From NCBI GenBank assembly GCA_008125075.1, contig VLTH01000002.1:2364232-2428231 (forward strand): a stretch of DNA of 64,000 nucleotides, read 5' to 3'. The stretch comes from Acetivibrio alkalicellulosi (GTDB lineage Bacteria > Bacillota > Clostridia > Acetivibrionales > Acetivibrionaceae). Of this stretch, positions 1 to 10,744 are shown piece after piece. Numbering within the stretch: the first letter of the stretch is position 1; every line of letters starts with the position of its first letter. The notes beneath the pieces are model-generated. The model had not been told where the DNA came from. It made no database searches and saw nothing but the letters and a program-made list of their open reading frames with translations. A program made the position numbers and the translations under genes.

Positions 1-2
1 AA

Positions 3-101
3 GAAAAAACTTTAATATACAATACAAAACAATATTTAAAATCCTGCATTAAAAGTGCTATTCTTGAAACTGCTTTTGACAATTTAGAACCTATTGATTA
101 A
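3..101 (+). CDS. C-terminal end of an unidentified plus-strand gene (partial)
   Basis: An open frame enters from the left edge and runs 32 codons to a TAA at 99-101. The visible residues include YLKSC, KSAIL and DNLEPID; I cannot assign a family from so short a tail. Support for a real gene end is the strong hairpin plus T-run that follows within 16 bases on the same strand. It converges on the large minus-strand gene that ends at 286. Confidence 0.45.
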   Translation, partial: EKTLIYNTKQYLKSCIKSAILETAFDNLEPID

Positions 102-116
102 ATTAACTTTTTGTAT

Positions 117-147
117 AGAGATGATAATTGATATCGTCTCTTTTTTA
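117..147 (+). terminator. Rho-independent terminator of the left-edge gene
   Basis: A 10-bp stem (117-126 with 132-141, one G-T pair) and a 5-base loop are followed by a run of six T. It lies just after the TAA at 99-101 and has the orientation to end the plus-strand gene. Confidence 0.75.
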
Positions 148-285
148 TATCAAATTATACTTAAAAAATATTGGATACCTTAATTTGATTTTTCTAGAGA
201 CAGTATTGTAAAACTTGTATATATTAATTTGATTTTTAACATTTTTCATGGATAAACTAATATGACTTTTTATGTATAAAATAAA

Positions 286-3200
286 TCACAGATCTACAGT
301 ATAATCCTGTTCAGCATCTTTTCCTTCTACATCCAGTATTGTCTCAACTTTATTTGTAAGGGTATATGTAAATTTTATTTCATTTCCTTCTCCATCAATT
401 TCTTTTTCTATGTTTCCTGCTTTGTCATAAACAAATTCCTTCATTATATAATCTACCCATACATCATTACCCCAGTCTGTTTTTGAAACATTAACCTTCT
501 TTTCATATCCTTCATAACTCTTTTTTAATAGTCTGTCCATTCCATCATAGTCATACTTTATTCTGTTCATATTCTCTAAAGCTTGACCTTCCACAAAATC
601 TTCAGGTGCTACTTCTGCTTTTAATCTTCCAGCTAAGTCATAATATAGAGCTGTTTTTGATATTTCATGTGAAGATTTGTCCTTATTAATAATCCTTGTG
701 TTAAATCCTCTTAGGTCATATACAAACTCAGTCTCGTTTAAATTTGGATATGTTATTTTTGCTTTTTTTCCTTCCCAGTTGTATTGGACAACTGTCTCTA
801 GTTCTACAGGATTGCCATTCTTATCAATGATATCTTTAATCTCGGTTGTCATCCTATCCAAATTATCATATACATATGATGTTACAAAAGTGTCATCTGT
901 TTCACTTAATACCCCTGTTGCAATGTCTCTTACTTTACCTTGTATGTGTTCTATTAAATTCCCGTTATAATCATACTCATATTCAGTTACAAGATATATT
1001 TCATCATTAGCTGTCTCAAAACTATATCCAAATATATCTCCCTTTCTTACTCGTCGCTCTTTTGTTTCAGGTTGACCTAAATAATTATATGTATATTTTG
1101 TTTCAACTGTTCGGTTATCATCAATTGTTATAGTTTCTTTTTCAAGGTTTATATCTTCATCATAAAAATAGTTTGTAATTTTACCATTACTTGATGTAAC
1201 ACTTTCCACTTTCCCATTTTTATAATAAGTATATTCTGTAGTCATAAGATTTTGCGGTACTACTCCATATATAACTCCATCTCTGTCATTAGAAACCCCC
1301 ACTCTCTTTACTCTTCCTGCACGGTCATATACTGTTATTGAGTAACTGTACAATAGTGTTCCGTTGTCATCAACCCTAAATGGTGTCCATTTCTCATTAT
1401 AGTTATTCTTATATCCATCCTCAACAAGATACATATCATAATTGTAAATGGTTTTATGGTCAGAATTCTTTAAATCACTTACAGATTTTACTCTGCCATT
1501 TTTATAGTACTCGGTATTTACAATTCCACCATCAGCATTTTCACGGTACACTTCTCTTCCTGCATAATCGTAAAGATATGTAGTTCTAGCGAATTCATTT
1601 GTATCAAAATATTTTGTATGAACTTTTTCATATAGATAGTGACCTTCTCCTGTTTCTATTTTCTGCTCATAATCATATTTTTCAAGTACTACTGGACTTG
1701 AAGCGCTGTTTTTTCTGAAGCTCTTCTTTCTAAGCCTGCCTAAAACATCATACTCGTACTCATAGATTGATCCATTATCCCTTGTTTCTCTTTTTATATT
1801 GCCAAATATGTCATAATCAAACTCTGTAATATATCCTTGTGGATCTGTTATTTTTTCCACCAGATTAGATACTCCTTTATATTCATACCTATATCCAATA
1901 TTAGTTGGCAAATCCACTCCTCCATGCTCATCATATAAGTTTGGAGAAATTTCCTGCACTTTTCTTCCTAGATTATCATAAACAATAACTGATGTACTGC
2001 TTGTTTCATCATCTCTTAATATTTCTTTTACAATCTGTCCGTCATTGTTGTAATGGTATTCAGTTACATTTCCTAAAGGTGTAGTTACTGTTTTCTTCCA
2101 TCCATTTACTAAATTAATTTCATCACTGTATTGTGTCTTTTGACCGGTTTCAGGATCTTTAATCCACTTAAGCTTTCCATTTGCATGGTAGCCATATTCT
2201 GTTATAATGTTGTCTCCTGGCATAATTACAGTTTCTTTCTTCAAAAGACCATATACTTTATATGTTGTTTCATTGTTTGGTGTATCGGAATAATTATAGT
2301 ATTCATACTCTGTTATCCTATAGTCTTGACTATTGATTGAAGAGATACTAGGAATCGTATCTTGCGGTGAAAGACTTTCTATCCTTTGAGCCTTTCGAAT
2401 TAACTTGTTTTCTAGATATTCATATTCATAGATGGTAAATCTTCCTTCTTCATCCTTTTCCCATATCATATTATTTTTATTATCATATCCAAATTCTTTA
2501 TTGCTTCCATCAGGATTTATTATTTTTATTATGTTACCATTGTTATCTCTTCGGTATGTTGTAGTATTACCATTTATGTCTACGACCTTTCTTTCCTCAG
2601 CAAACATCCTGTTATCTGTATAAAACACTGAGCTTTCCGATTCTAATATTTCATTTTGATTCTCATATCTATATATGCTTTTTTGATTTACAAGTAAACT
2701 AAAGTCATATTCTAGAACCGTTTTACGAAGCTTATTGCCGTAAGAGTCCTCTTCTACAATTATTGTTTCACTCTCATTATATGTATATTTTTTGACAGCT
2801 CCATATTCATCAGTCAAAGTCTCCATCTTATTATTAACATATCCTATAGATTCTATAGTCTCATAAACATTTTCTGAAACTTCATTTTTTATAGCCTTTA
2901 ATAAGCCATCATCATTATATTCATATTCTATAACCTTACCCATTGGATATGTTACAGTTTGAAGTTTTCCAGCATCATAAGAATATACAACTTCTCTGCC
3001 TGCATTTAAATCACATATTTTTTCAATTCTCCCTTGAGAATACTCTACCTCATACTGTCTTCCTGTTATATCCTTTATTATTTTGATATTAATATTGTCT
3101 TCGTCTTCTTTTATTGTTATATAATTTCCTACTCTATCCTCCATCTTGTTTAAGACATAACCAGCATTGTCATTTCCCACGTAGAAGTATTTATATTGAT

Positions 3201-6200
3201 CCTTTGTTGTAAGAATAAGTGTAGTATTACCATCTTTTTCAAGAGTAGCTCTTGTATTATAACTTATGTATTCATTATCCTTTATTAGAAATGAATACCT
3301 CATTCTATCAGGAAGTTCAACCTCATAATAACTTCCATAACTCTGATTATTATGTTCTATATTACTATATTCTATTTTACTGTCAAATCCAAATGTCCAT
3401 CCCTTTCCAAATGAACCTTCTTTATCTCTAACAGAATTATATTTTCTTGAAAAAACAACTTCAAATCCAGGAGCTTCAGATGTCATGTCTACAAAACTCT
3501 TTACATACTCTCCTGTAGGTGCATGTTTTCCATCATTTATACCCCTTCTTCTTTCTATATCTTCTATAAACAAGTATTTCCAGAATATTTCGTTTTTTGG
3601 TTCAAGTTCATATTCTTCCATCGGTCGCAAGAGAATTAAAATGTTAAACATATGAGGTCTTCCGATATTTTCCATGATTATTTTCTGTTTACTGGAACCA
3701 TTCTGTCTTTCACCAGTCAAAATTGTTCTATGTGTGCCTCCTGCCAAAAAGGTATTATCATTAGGTGTACTATTTATGGTCATATTACCCCTAAGCACCA
3801 ATGTACCCGCTACAAGATTCCCCTCATAGCTTCTTTGTGTTTCAGGTAAAAACCTTCCTTCTATCACTACATAGTCACTATCGTTTACCATTCTAAGAGC
3901 TGAGTTATTTTTAAGCTGATACTCTTTTTTTGCATAAAGTGTGCCACCATTCATAAACATGGTTCCGCCATTCATCAAAACATTTCCGCCTACTTCCATA
4001 TATCCATCTTCCATATCAATAAGAGGAGTACTCTCACTAACCAATGCATTTTCCTTTTGATTGTAGTCTCCATCTAAATACAATTGTCCACCGTTTAAAC
4101 GTATGGTTCCCCAGTTTTGAATTTGATTAGTGGATAATATTTTATTATTAAAATTAAGCACAGTATTTTTAGGAACTATTATATCATGACTCATTTCAGC
4201 AGTATTGGACATAAGGATTTTTTCCAGCGGGTAGTCTTCAGAAGTTCTATTGAACTTATTCAATGCATTAGTTAGGTCATTTTCACTATAATTCCCACTA
4301 TTTTCATCTAGATCTTTTATTATTTCCATTATATCTTCCATATCTATTACATAGTCGCCATTTATATCACCTTCCCACATTTCCAGTGGTTCTTCCATGG
4401 TGCCCAGTTGAATACCATACATACCTGTATAAATATTTACTAATCTACTTAAGTATCCTTCTTTGCTTATCCTTAAAGTAAATATTCCATTGTTACTTGG
4501 AGTAAAATTAATCTTAAAATATCCATCACTATAAATATTAACATTATTCACTGTTAATACATTATTCTTTCCACCATCAAACAACTCTATATCAAAGGTT
4601 TCAGGATCTGAAACTCCAAGATATCCAACAATAATATGCTCCTGTCCACTTCCATAGGAAAGTGTTATCCCTGTGGTATTTGATTCTTCATACTCTAAAG
4701 GCTTTGACATTGTAGTCTGTTGTCCTGGAGACGTAGATATTGTTAAATTCCTTATATCTATACCTTTATCATGTATATCTATAGAATTACCATCCCAATC
4801 AAATAATTGAATATCTCTTTGTTTTATTATTGCACCTTCTGCCCTCTCATATATATCATTAGTGTAATCATCTAGCTTTATATTAGTACTTTCTACTTCC
4901 CTTAGTATTCTAAATTTTATTTTTGCAAGATTTCCTGTTGTCTCAGCACTTCCACTATTTTTATAGCTGCTTAAAGATTTAACTGCTCTTCCAAAGTTCA
5001 CTCTTCCTTCTCCAAGGTTATGGTATGCTCCTTCCACATATTCATAAGTGGAATTAAGTATGTTCCCTATCTTTGGCATTGTGTCTTTTGAATATTGCTC
5101 TTCAGTATCGTAGTCCAATGGTTCAATCACTAGTGGATCATATATTATATTCGCCTGATAACCTGCAAAATTATCTATATTGCTTATATCCAGAGATACT
5201 GTTATTATATCACCCACCTCTGGCTGATGATTATCCGTTGATAGACTTACTATTCTTGAGGCTGGAAATACATTTATAATTTCCAGTATAAATCTTCTTA
5301 ATAAAATTAGATCCGTACTGTTAACATTGCCATCACCATTTAAGTCTGCTCTTGATAATTGATCTGTATTAAGAAGTGAAATTTCCAAAATATGTCTTCT
5401 AAGCAACGCATAATCACTAGTATTTATATTACCATCAGCATTGATATCTCCTAATCTAAAATTTCCTGTAAGTGGATTAATATATTGCAAGGGTTGCTGA
5501 TATGATTGCGCACTGTTTAGCTCAAAATCACCTACCGATACAACTCCGATTTTAAATAAAACGTTTTCCTCTTCCACAACACTTCCGTTAGGCATCACTT
5601 TTGTAAAACTCCACCCTGGCAAGTAAGCTAATGTATAAGCAGATTCTTGAGCCTGACTATTTATTTGAAAGTTGAGCTTTATTAATTCTCCATCATCAAC
5701 CAATGGTGCTGTATATGTATTTGTATTATCTGAATAAAATACTCTTACTCCAGAATTTCCTTCATTGGCTTCGATATAAGCATCTGATGAATCAGTTAAT
5801 TGTCCTTCCTCATACCCTAAATATGTAAATATTCTTTTATCATAATTAACTCCAAAGCTAAGTGCAGAAATTCCTTCTGGCGGCAAATTGCTTATATGCA
5901 CAGGTACCTGTATTGTTTCGCCCGGGTTTCCTCTCACCCTTGGTAATTCCAGTGTTAACGCGTTTTCATTGCTTACAGAAAACCTGTACAGGTTTGCATC
6001 TGAAATTCCACTGTAAGAATATATATATGCATAATAACGACCAGGAGTTAAGTATGCATTTACTTCCTCATCTTCATTCCACCAATTAAATGAATGCCCT
6101 AGATATTGAAGGTTGGAATCATACACAATCAAATCATAGTCGCACCCTTGAGGAATATCCTGAAGTTTGAAAGAGTAATTGTCTGCATCTTCAATATCAA

Positions 6201-7974
6201 TATAATACCAGTCTACATCAAATTCAGAATCTATAGTTCCAAAAATAGACGTTCCCAAAGATACTCCTTTAGCCTGATAGTAAAAATCATTTACTTCATG
6301 AATATCAGGTCTTGAATTAACCGCCTTTAATCTGTACTCAAATGAAGCATGGGATCCTATATAAGAATTTACACGTATATAATAATCTCCAGGATTATTT
6401 ATGAATACACTTGCCTTTTCTGGCAAGTTGCCTCCGTTCCAAGATCCACCAACAATTGTCATGTTTTCATTGTAAATGGCTATGTCATAGTCACAACCTG
6501 ATGGTATCCAATCTAATGACACTGTTAATCTGCCTTTATCCGCATTTACAACAAACCAGTCATCGTCGGTATTTATATTAATAGTTCCATAAATATATGT
6601 ATCCAGTTCTAGTAGTGTTGCAGTTTCTATACAATCATTGGGTTCATGTTGATCTGGTGGTGTATCATCTGGATAAATTAAAATCTGATATGTATTGTTT
6701 TCTGGTCCTGCATATTCAAAACTATATGTATTAATATAATAATATCCTGATTCTGTAGGAGTTATATTTATTATTTCATCTGCATTTCCGAAGTAAGATG
6801 AGTGAGCTGCATATGAAAGATTAGGTTTATATAAAAACAAATCCATATCAAATCCTTGATAAAGACCAGTAAGCCTTATTGTGTAGTCTCTGTTTTCTTC
6901 TAAATATACAGTAAACCAATTGCTCTCGTAAAGTGAATTAATAGTTGCAAATATTGTTCCTATTCCAACAGACATAGCAGTTGATGATGTATTATTACCT
7001 TCTTCTTCATAAATATAAGAAAGAGGAGATATACTTTGAGTATCTATATCACTTTTCACAGTATCAAGACCATTATCCAAAGGAAATGATATATCTCTAC
7101 TTTCCACATTTTCTATATTATTTTGAAATATAACAGGTTTCATTTCTTTGCCATTTGCCTCTAAAGAATTACATTCTATTATATTAATAAAATCTTCAAT
7201 ATTTTTTTCTCCATTAGATGGATCTGGGGTAGGAGTTGGTGCTGGCAAATCTTCTTCTGGTGAAGGTATAATGTCTCTTAGCACTGCATCAGCATCAACC
7301 CTTCCTCCACTAGCTACCTTGCCAGAAAGTTTTGGAGATACAACTACATTTGTTTTAATTCTATCCGCCATATCACTTGAAGTTATATCAGGTTCTATAC
7401 TAATTAAAAGAGCTGCAATTCCTGTTACAAAAGGTGCTGCCATAGAACTTCCGCTCAGCTTTCCATAATTTCCTTCTGGCAGTGTACTGATTATTTCTGT
7501 TCCAGGCGCAGCTACATCAACTCCAATTCCATAACTTGAAAAATAAGCCAACGAGCCTCTGTTATTTAAAGCTCCAACAGATATAATATTTGGAAGGTCA
7601 AAATTGGCAGGGTAAATTGGAGCAGATGATGTATCTAGTCCATTATTTCCAGCTGCACACACAAAAAGCATAGAACTGTTTTCCATTGAATCTTTTAATG
7701 CTTGATTATATTGAGTTCCTCCCCAGCTAATATTAGCAATACTTGCGCCCATATCTTCCGCATATGCTATTGCATTTATTGCATCACTGGTATATCCAGA
7801 ATTCCCATTAATAAATTTTACAGGAAGTATTTTAATATTTGGAGCTACTCCACATATTCCAAGCTCATTCTCTACAGCTGCTATAATTCCCGCTACATGA
7901 GTTCCATGCAAATCATTTTGTGGACAATCATAAACACATTTGTTATTAAAAAAGATAGCACAATCAGAATGCAA
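286..7974 (-). CDS. Giant subtilase-PPC-cohesin-dockerin-RHS protein, disrupted at its 5' end
   Basis: A 2562-codon open frame. Modules in order (approximate residues): subtilisin-like peptidase 1-215 with the His motif HGTHVAG near 25 and Ser motif GSSMAAP near 175; three pre-peptidase C-terminal (PPC) domains at 320-440, 440-545 and 555-670; a cohesin-like domain 672-815; a type I dockerin 839-899 with two calcium-loop repeats (DINADGNINTSD, DLNGDGNVNSTD); a second cohesin-like domain 905-1065; a third half-dockerin loop (DINGDYVIDMED); a glycine/asparagine-rich segment with MNGG repeats near 1300; then an RHS module (DUF6531-like start near 1485) and YD repeats from about 1610 to the end. 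The catalytic Asp region, propeptide and in-frame signal peptide are absent. The TTG that opens this frame is probably not a real start, because a signal peptide with a good RBS lies in another frame at 8006. The C-terminus stops inside YD repeats with no RHS core or toxin tip. Likely a decayed or frameshift-dependent extracellular protein. Confidence 0.8.
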   Translation of the reverse strand: MHSDCAIFFNNKCVYDCPQNDLHGTHVAGIIAAVENELGICGVAPNIKILPVKFINGNSGYTSDAINAIAYAEDMGASIANISWGGTQYNQALKDSMENSSMLFVCAAGNNGLDTSSAPIYPANFDLPNIISVGALNNRGSLAYFSSYGIGVDVAAPGTEIISTLPEGNYGKLSGSSMAAPFVTGIAALLISIEPDITSSDMADRIKTNVVVSPKLSGKVASGGRVDADAVLRDIIPSPEEDLPAPTPTPDPSNGEKNIEDFINIIECNSLEANGKEMKPVIFQNNIENVESRDISFPLDNGLDTVKSDIDTQSISPLSYIYEEEGNNTSSTAMSVGIGTIFATINSLYESNWFTVYLEENRDYTIRLTGLYQGFDMDLFLYKPNLSYAAHSSYFGNADEIINITPTESGYYYINTYSFEYAGPENNTYQILIYPDDTPPDQHEPNDCIETATLLELDTYIYGTININTDDDWFVVNADKGRLTVSLDWIPSGCDYDIAIYNENMTIVGGSWNGGNLPEKASVFINNPGDYYIRVNSYIGSHASFEYRLKAVNSRPDIHEVNDFYYQAKGVSLGTSIFGTIDSEFDVDWYYIDIEDADNYSFKLQDIPQGCDYDLIVYDSNLQYLGHSFNWWNEDEEVNAYLTPGRYYAYIYSYSGISDANLYRFSVSNENALTLELPRVRGNPGETIQVPVHISNLPPEGISALSFGVNYDKRIFTYLGYEEGQLTDSSDAYIEANEGNSGVRVFYSDNTNTYTAPLVDDGELIKLNFQINSQAQESAYTLAYLPGWSFTKVMPNGSVVEEENVLFKIGVVSVGDFELNSAQSYQQPLQYINPLTGNFRLGDINADGNINTSDYALLRRHILEISLLNTDQLSRADLNGDGNVNSTDLILLRRFILEIINVFPASRIVSLSTDNHQPEVGDIITVSLDISNIDNFAGYQANIIYDPLVIEPLDYDTEEQYSKDTMPKIGNILNSTYEYVEGAYHNLGEGRVNFGRAVKSLSSYKNSGSAETTGNLAKIKFRILREVESTNIKLDDYTNDIYERAEGAIIKQRDIQLFDWDGNSIDIHDKGIDIRNLTISTSPGQQTTMSKPLEYEESNTTGITLSYGSGQEHIIVGYLGVSDPETFDIELFDGGKNNVLTVNNVNIYSDGYFKINFTPSNNGIFTLRISKEGYLSRLVNIYTGMYGIQLGTMEEPLEMWEGDINGDYVIDMEDIMEIIKDLDENSGNYSENDLTNALNKFNRTSEDYPLEKILMSNTAEMSHDIIVPKNTVLNFNNKILSTNQIQNWGTIRLNGGQLYLDGDYNQKENALVSESTPLIDMEDGYMEVGGNVLMNGGTMFMNGGTLYAKKEYQLKNNSALRMVNDSDYVVIEGRFLPETQRSYEGNLVAGTLVLRGNMTINSTPNDNTFLAGGTHRTILTGERQNGSSKQKIIMENIGRPHMFNILILLRPMEEYELEPKNEIFWKYLFIEDIERRRGINDGKHAPTGEYVKSFVDMTSEAPGFEVVFSRKYNSVRDKEGSFGKGWTFGFDSKIEYSNIEHNNQSYGSYYEVELPDRMRYSFLIKDNEYISYNTRATLEKDGNTTLILTTKDQYKYFYVGNDNAGYVLNKMEDRVGNYITIKEDEDNINIKIIKDITGRQYEVEYSQGRIEKICDLNAGREVVYSYDAGKLQTVTYPMGKVIEYEYNDDGLLKAIKNEVSENVYETIESIGYVNNKMETLTDEYGAVKKYTYNESETIIVEEDSYGNKLRKTVLEYDFSLLVNQKSIYRYENQNEILESESSVFYTDNRMFAEERKVVDINGNTTTYRRDNNGNIIKIINPDGSNKEFGYDNKNNMIWEKDEEGRFTIYEYEYLENKLIRKAQRIESLSPQDTIPSISSINSQDYRITEYEYYNYSDTPNNETTYKVYGLLKKETVIMPGDNIITEYGYHANGKLKWIKDPETGQKTQYSDEINLVNGWKKTVTTPLGNVTEYHYNNDGQIVKEILRDDETSSTSVIVYDNLGRKVQEISPNLYDEHGGVDLPTNIGYRYEYKGVSNLVEKITDPQGYITEFDYDIFGNIKRETRDNGSIYEYEYDVLGRLRKKSFRKNSASSPVVLEKYDYEQKIETGEGHYLYEKVHTKYFDTNEFARTTYLYDYAGREVYRENADGGIVNTEYYKNGRVKSVSDLKNSDHKTIYNYDMYLVEDGYKNNYNEKWTPFRVDDNGTLLYSYSITVYDRAGRVKRVGVSNDRDGVIYGVVPQNLMTTEYTYYKNGKVESVTSSNGKITNYFYDEDINLEKETITIDDNRTVETKYTYNYLGQPETKERRVRKGDIFGYSFETANDEIYLVTEYEYDYNGNLIEHIQGKVRDIATGVLSETDDTFVTSYVYDNLDRMTTEIKDIIDKNGNPVELETVVQYNWEGKKAKITYPNLNETEFVYDLRGFNTRIINKDKSSHEISKTALYYDLAGRLKAEVAPEDFVEGQALENMNRIKYDYDGMDRLLKKSYEGYEKKVNVSKTDWGNDVWVDYIMKEFVYDKAGNIEKEIDGEGNEIKFTYTLTNKVETILDVEGKDAEQDYTVDL

Positions 7975-8006
7975 ATTAGACCCCTAAACTGCTTAGATTT
8001 ATTCAT
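7893..8006 (-). other. Orphan signal-peptide ORF, out of frame with the subtilase gene
   Basis: ATG at 8004-8006 is preceded by CAGGGGAA seven bases upstream. It encodes a 37-residue ORF that begins MNKSKQFRG and continues with a hydrophobic stretch (LICILIVLSFLIT), a typical Sec signal peptide. The frame overlaps the subtilase frame and ends at 7893. The two frames can be joined by a -1 shift at the run of six T at 7948-7953. I read this as the original translation start of the subtilase/RHS gene, cut off from its body by a deletion. Confidence 0.7.
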
Positions 8007-8224
8007 TTTTTTCCCCTGATTATAAAGTTTTTTTTTGAAAATTTTATTACGATTAACAATTAGACTTCTTTTTTACATGGATACTTGTTATTGTGCAACA
8101 TTTTATTATAAATTTTGTCAAAAGTCAAGGTTTTTTGTGTTTTTATTTTTTATTTTGTATATTTTTTGTTTTTCACTAATGGCATAAACTGATATGATAA
8201 TTACTTAATTAGCAATATATAATG

Positions 8225-8259
8225 AAAGCTGCAAGAATTTAAAATTCCCGCAGCTTTTT
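8225..8259 (-). terminator. Hairpin downstream of gpmI
   Basis: Arms AAAGCTGC (225-232) and GCAGCTTT (250-257) pair, with further pairing of the inner AAGAATTT/AAATTCCC. The T-run is better on the plus strand than on the minus strand, so it may act in both directions. It separates gpmI from the subtilase gene. Confidence 0.55.
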
Positions 8260-8311
8260 ATCAGAACAACACATTCCAAATCAGTAGTATTAAGTTGGTT
8301 AAGTGAGTAGT

Positions 8312-9847
8312 CTACTTTTTTATTAATGACTCCCCTGTCATCTCACCTGGTTTATCAAGCCCCATAATGTCAAGGATTGTTGGTGCAATATCTGCAAGTC
8401 TTCCTTCTTTTAGCTCTACATTCCCTAAGCCTATTGCAACTAATGGTACAGGATATGTAGTATGTGCTGTAAAAGCACCTCCACTTTGGTAATCTACCAT
8501 TTGTTCTGAATTACCATGATCTGCAGTAATAAGTGCCACTCCACCTTGCTCAACTATGGCAGGTATTACTTTTCCAAGGCACTGGTCAATTGTTTCTACA
8601 GCAGTTTTAGCTGCTTCAAAAACACCTGTATGACCAACCATATCAGGATTTGCATAGTTTAAAATTATTACATCATATTTTTTCTCATTGATTCTTTTTA
8701 AAACTTCATCAGTTACTTCAAATGCACTCATTTCAGGTTTTAAGTCATATGTGGCAACCTTTGGAGACGGTATCAAAGCTCTGTCTTCACCTTCATAAAC
8801 TGCTTCAACTCCACCGTTAAAGAAAAATGTAACATGTGCATATTTTTCTGTCTCTGCAATTCTAAGCTGTTTATAGTCAAGCTTACTTATATATTCTCCA
8901 AAAGTATTTGTAAGGCTTTGTGGCTTAAATGCAACCTGTACATTTTCAATAGTTTTATCGTACTGAGTCATACAAACAAAAAATACAGGAAAATGTCCCT
9001 TTCCTCTTTCAAAACCATTAAAATCAACATCCGTAAATGTCCTTGTTATCTCTCTAGCTCTGTCAGGTCTAAAATTAAAGAATATAATTGAGTCATTTTT
9101 TTCTATGGAAGCAATAGGCGTTCCATCTTTTTTAATTACTGTGGGCTTAACAAACTCATCATATTCCTTCCTTTCATATGACTTTGTAACAGCTTCTACT
9201 GCACTTGAAGCTTCTAGACCTTTTGAAAGAACCATTGCATCATAAGCAAGCTGAACTCTTTCCCATCTATTGTCCCTATCCATAGCATAATATCTTCCCA
9301 TTACAGTTGCAATCTTTCCTACACCTATTTGAGTAAGCTTTTCTTCTAACTCTTCAACAAATCCCTTTGCACTATCGGGTGGAACATCTCTTCCATCAAA
9401 GAAACAATGTACATATACATCGGTAAAGTTACTTCTTTTGGCCAACTCTAACAGCCCATACAAATGGGTATTATGACTGTGAACACCTCCATCTGATAAA
9501 AGACCAAATAAATGAAGTTTAGTGTTATTTTTCTTACAATTTTCTATAGCATCTAAAAACTCTTTCTTTTCAAAAAAATCTCCATCTTCAATGGATTTTG
9601 TTATACGAGTAAGCTCTTGATATACTATTCTACCTGCTCCAATATTTGTATGACCAACTTCCGAATTCCCCATCTGACCATGAGGTAAACCTACGTCCAT
9701 ACCACTTGTTTTAATGACGGTACTTGGATAGTCCTTCATTAACTTATCAAGATTGGGCTTATTTGCAGAGGCTATGGCATTTCCCTCTTCTTTAGGATTT
9801 AGTCCATAGCCATCTAATATGATTAAAGCCACCAGTCTGTCTTTCAT
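8312..9847 (-). CDS. gpmI: 2,3-bisphosphoglycerate-independent phosphoglycerate mutase
   Basis: Interconverts 3- and 2-phosphoglycerate in the cytoplasm (glycolysis and gluconeogenesis), manganese dependent in this family. 511 residues, the normal length. Visible: the metal-binding start ALIILDGYG, the catalytic-Ser region [15 protein letters not shown] near residue 60, the FFDGRDVPP motif, and the C-terminal metal motif [10 protein letters not shown] start at ATG 9847, eight bases after AAGGA, rather than at an upstream in-frame codon 27 bases earlier. It is the last gene of the gap-pgk-tpiA-gpmI run; two hairpins in the 128-base gap to tpiA could modulate read-through. In spore formers this enzyme is pH-sensitive and controls use of stored 3-phosphoglycerate at germination (family knowledge). 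Confidence 0.97.
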   Translation of the reverse strand: MKDRLVALIILDGYGLNPKEEGNAIASANKPNLDKLMKDYPSTVIKTSGMDVGLPHGQMGNSEVGHTNIGAGRIVYQELTRITKSIEDGDFFEKKEFLDAIENCKKNNTKLHLFGLLSDGGVHSHNTHLYGLLELAKRSNFTDVYVHCFFDGRDVPPDSAKGFVEELEEKLTQIGVGKIATVMGRYYAMDRDNRWERVQLAYDAMVLSKGLEASSAVEAVTKSYERKEYDEFVKPTVIKKDGTPIASIEKNDSIIFFNFRPDRAREITRTFTDVDFNGFERGKGHFPVFFVCMTQYDKTIENVQVAFKPQSLTNTFGEYISKLDYKQLRIAETEKYAHVTFFFNGGVEAVYEGEDRALIPSPKVATYDLKPEMSAFEVTDEVLKRINEKKYDVIILNYANPDMVGHTGVFEAAKTAVETIDQCLGKVIPAIVEQGGVALITADHGNSEQMVDYQSGGAFTAHTTYPVPLVAIGLGNVELKEGRLADIAPTILDIMGLDKPGEMTGESLIKK

Positions 9848-9880
9848 AAAATCATTCCTTCCTTTTAATCTCATTCTAAG

Positions 9881-9953
9881 ACTCCACCTTCTATAATGTG
9901 GAGTTACTCTTGATACAAAATATAAACCCCCTTATTTGATATAAAAAGGGGGT
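9881..9953 (-). terminator. Two hairpins between tpiA and gpmI
   Basis: First hairpin: ACTCCAC (9881-9887) pairs with GTGGAGT (9898-9904). Second: ACCCCCTT (9926-9933) pairs with AAGGGGGT (9946-9953). Only the second has a T-rich stretch after it on the minus strand. They may be partial terminators or mRNA-processing/stabilising structures that set gpmI relative to tpiA. Confidence 0.5.
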
Positions 9954-9975
9954 CTATAGTTAAATAAGGCATTTA

Positions 9976-10731
9976 TTACTTATTATACTTTGCTATCTTT
10001 TCAAAGTCATCAAGCTTAAGGCTTGCACCGCCAACTAGACCTCCATCTATATCAGCCATGTTGAAAAGCTCAGATGCATTTCCTGCTGAAACACTTCCTC
10101 CATACTGTATCCTTACAGCTTGAGCTACATTATCACCATATAATTCTTTAACAACTTCTCTTACAACTGCACAAACTTCTTGTGCTTGCTCACTAGTAGC
10201 TGTCTTACCAGTACCAATAGCCCATATAGGCTCGTAAGCAATAACTGATTCTTTAACCTGCTCTGGAGTAAGACCTTGTAAAGCTATTTTCACCTGGTAT
10301 CTAACCAGTTCAGAAGTTACTCCCTGTTCTCTTTGAGTTAATGACTCACCTACACAAATTATTGGCTTTAAGTTATATTTAAAAGCTGCATGAGCTTTTT
10401 TGTTAACTGTTTCATCAGTTTCAGCAAAATACTGTCTTCTTTCCGAATGACCTATTATTACATAATCTACACCAAGATCTTGTAACATTGAACCTGAAAC
10501 TTCTCCAGTAAATGCACCACTGTCTTCAAAGTGCATGTTTTGAGCTGCAACCTTTATGTTTGAACCCTCTACTGCCTTTTTAACATCTGGAATACACACA
10601 AAAGGTACACCTACAACAACTTCAGCATCTGCATCTGCCACTCTAGATTTTAGACTCTCAACAAATTCAACAGCTTCTTTTGCTGTTTTATTCATCTTCC
10701 AGTTACCTGCTGCTATCTTTTTTCTACTCAC
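9976..10731 (-). CDS. tpiA: Triose-phosphate isomerase
   Basis: Interconverts dihydroxyacetone phosphate and glyceraldehyde 3-phosphate. 251 residues, the usual TIM-barrel length. Catalytic landmarks are all present: N-terminal AGNWKMNK with Asn/Lys, electrophile His in IIGHSERR, catalytic Glu in [11 protein letters not shown], and the phosphate-binding loop YGGSV and GGLVGGASL near the end. It starts 13 bases after the pgk stop, which with the shared strand supports a pgk-tpiA transcript. Confidence 0.98.
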   Translation of the reverse strand: MSRKKIAAGNWKMNKTAKEAVEFVESLKSRVADADAEVVVGVPFVCIPDVKKAVEGSNIKVAAQNMHFEDSGAFTGEVSGSMLQDLGVDYVIIGHSERRQYFAETDETVNKKAHAAFKYNLKPIICVGESLTQREQGVTSELVRYQVKIALQGLTPEQVKESVIAYEPIWAIGTGKTATSEQAQEVCAVVREVVKELYGDNVAQAVRIQYGGSVSAGNASELFNMADIDGGLVGGASLKLDDFEKIAKYNK

Positions 10732-10744
10732 TATAACGTCCCCC

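Noticed and set aside
8110-8225. Promoter for the subtilase gene
   Set aside because: TTGACT, TTGACA and TATAAT strings occur upstream of the leader ATG but not with a workable spacing to each other.
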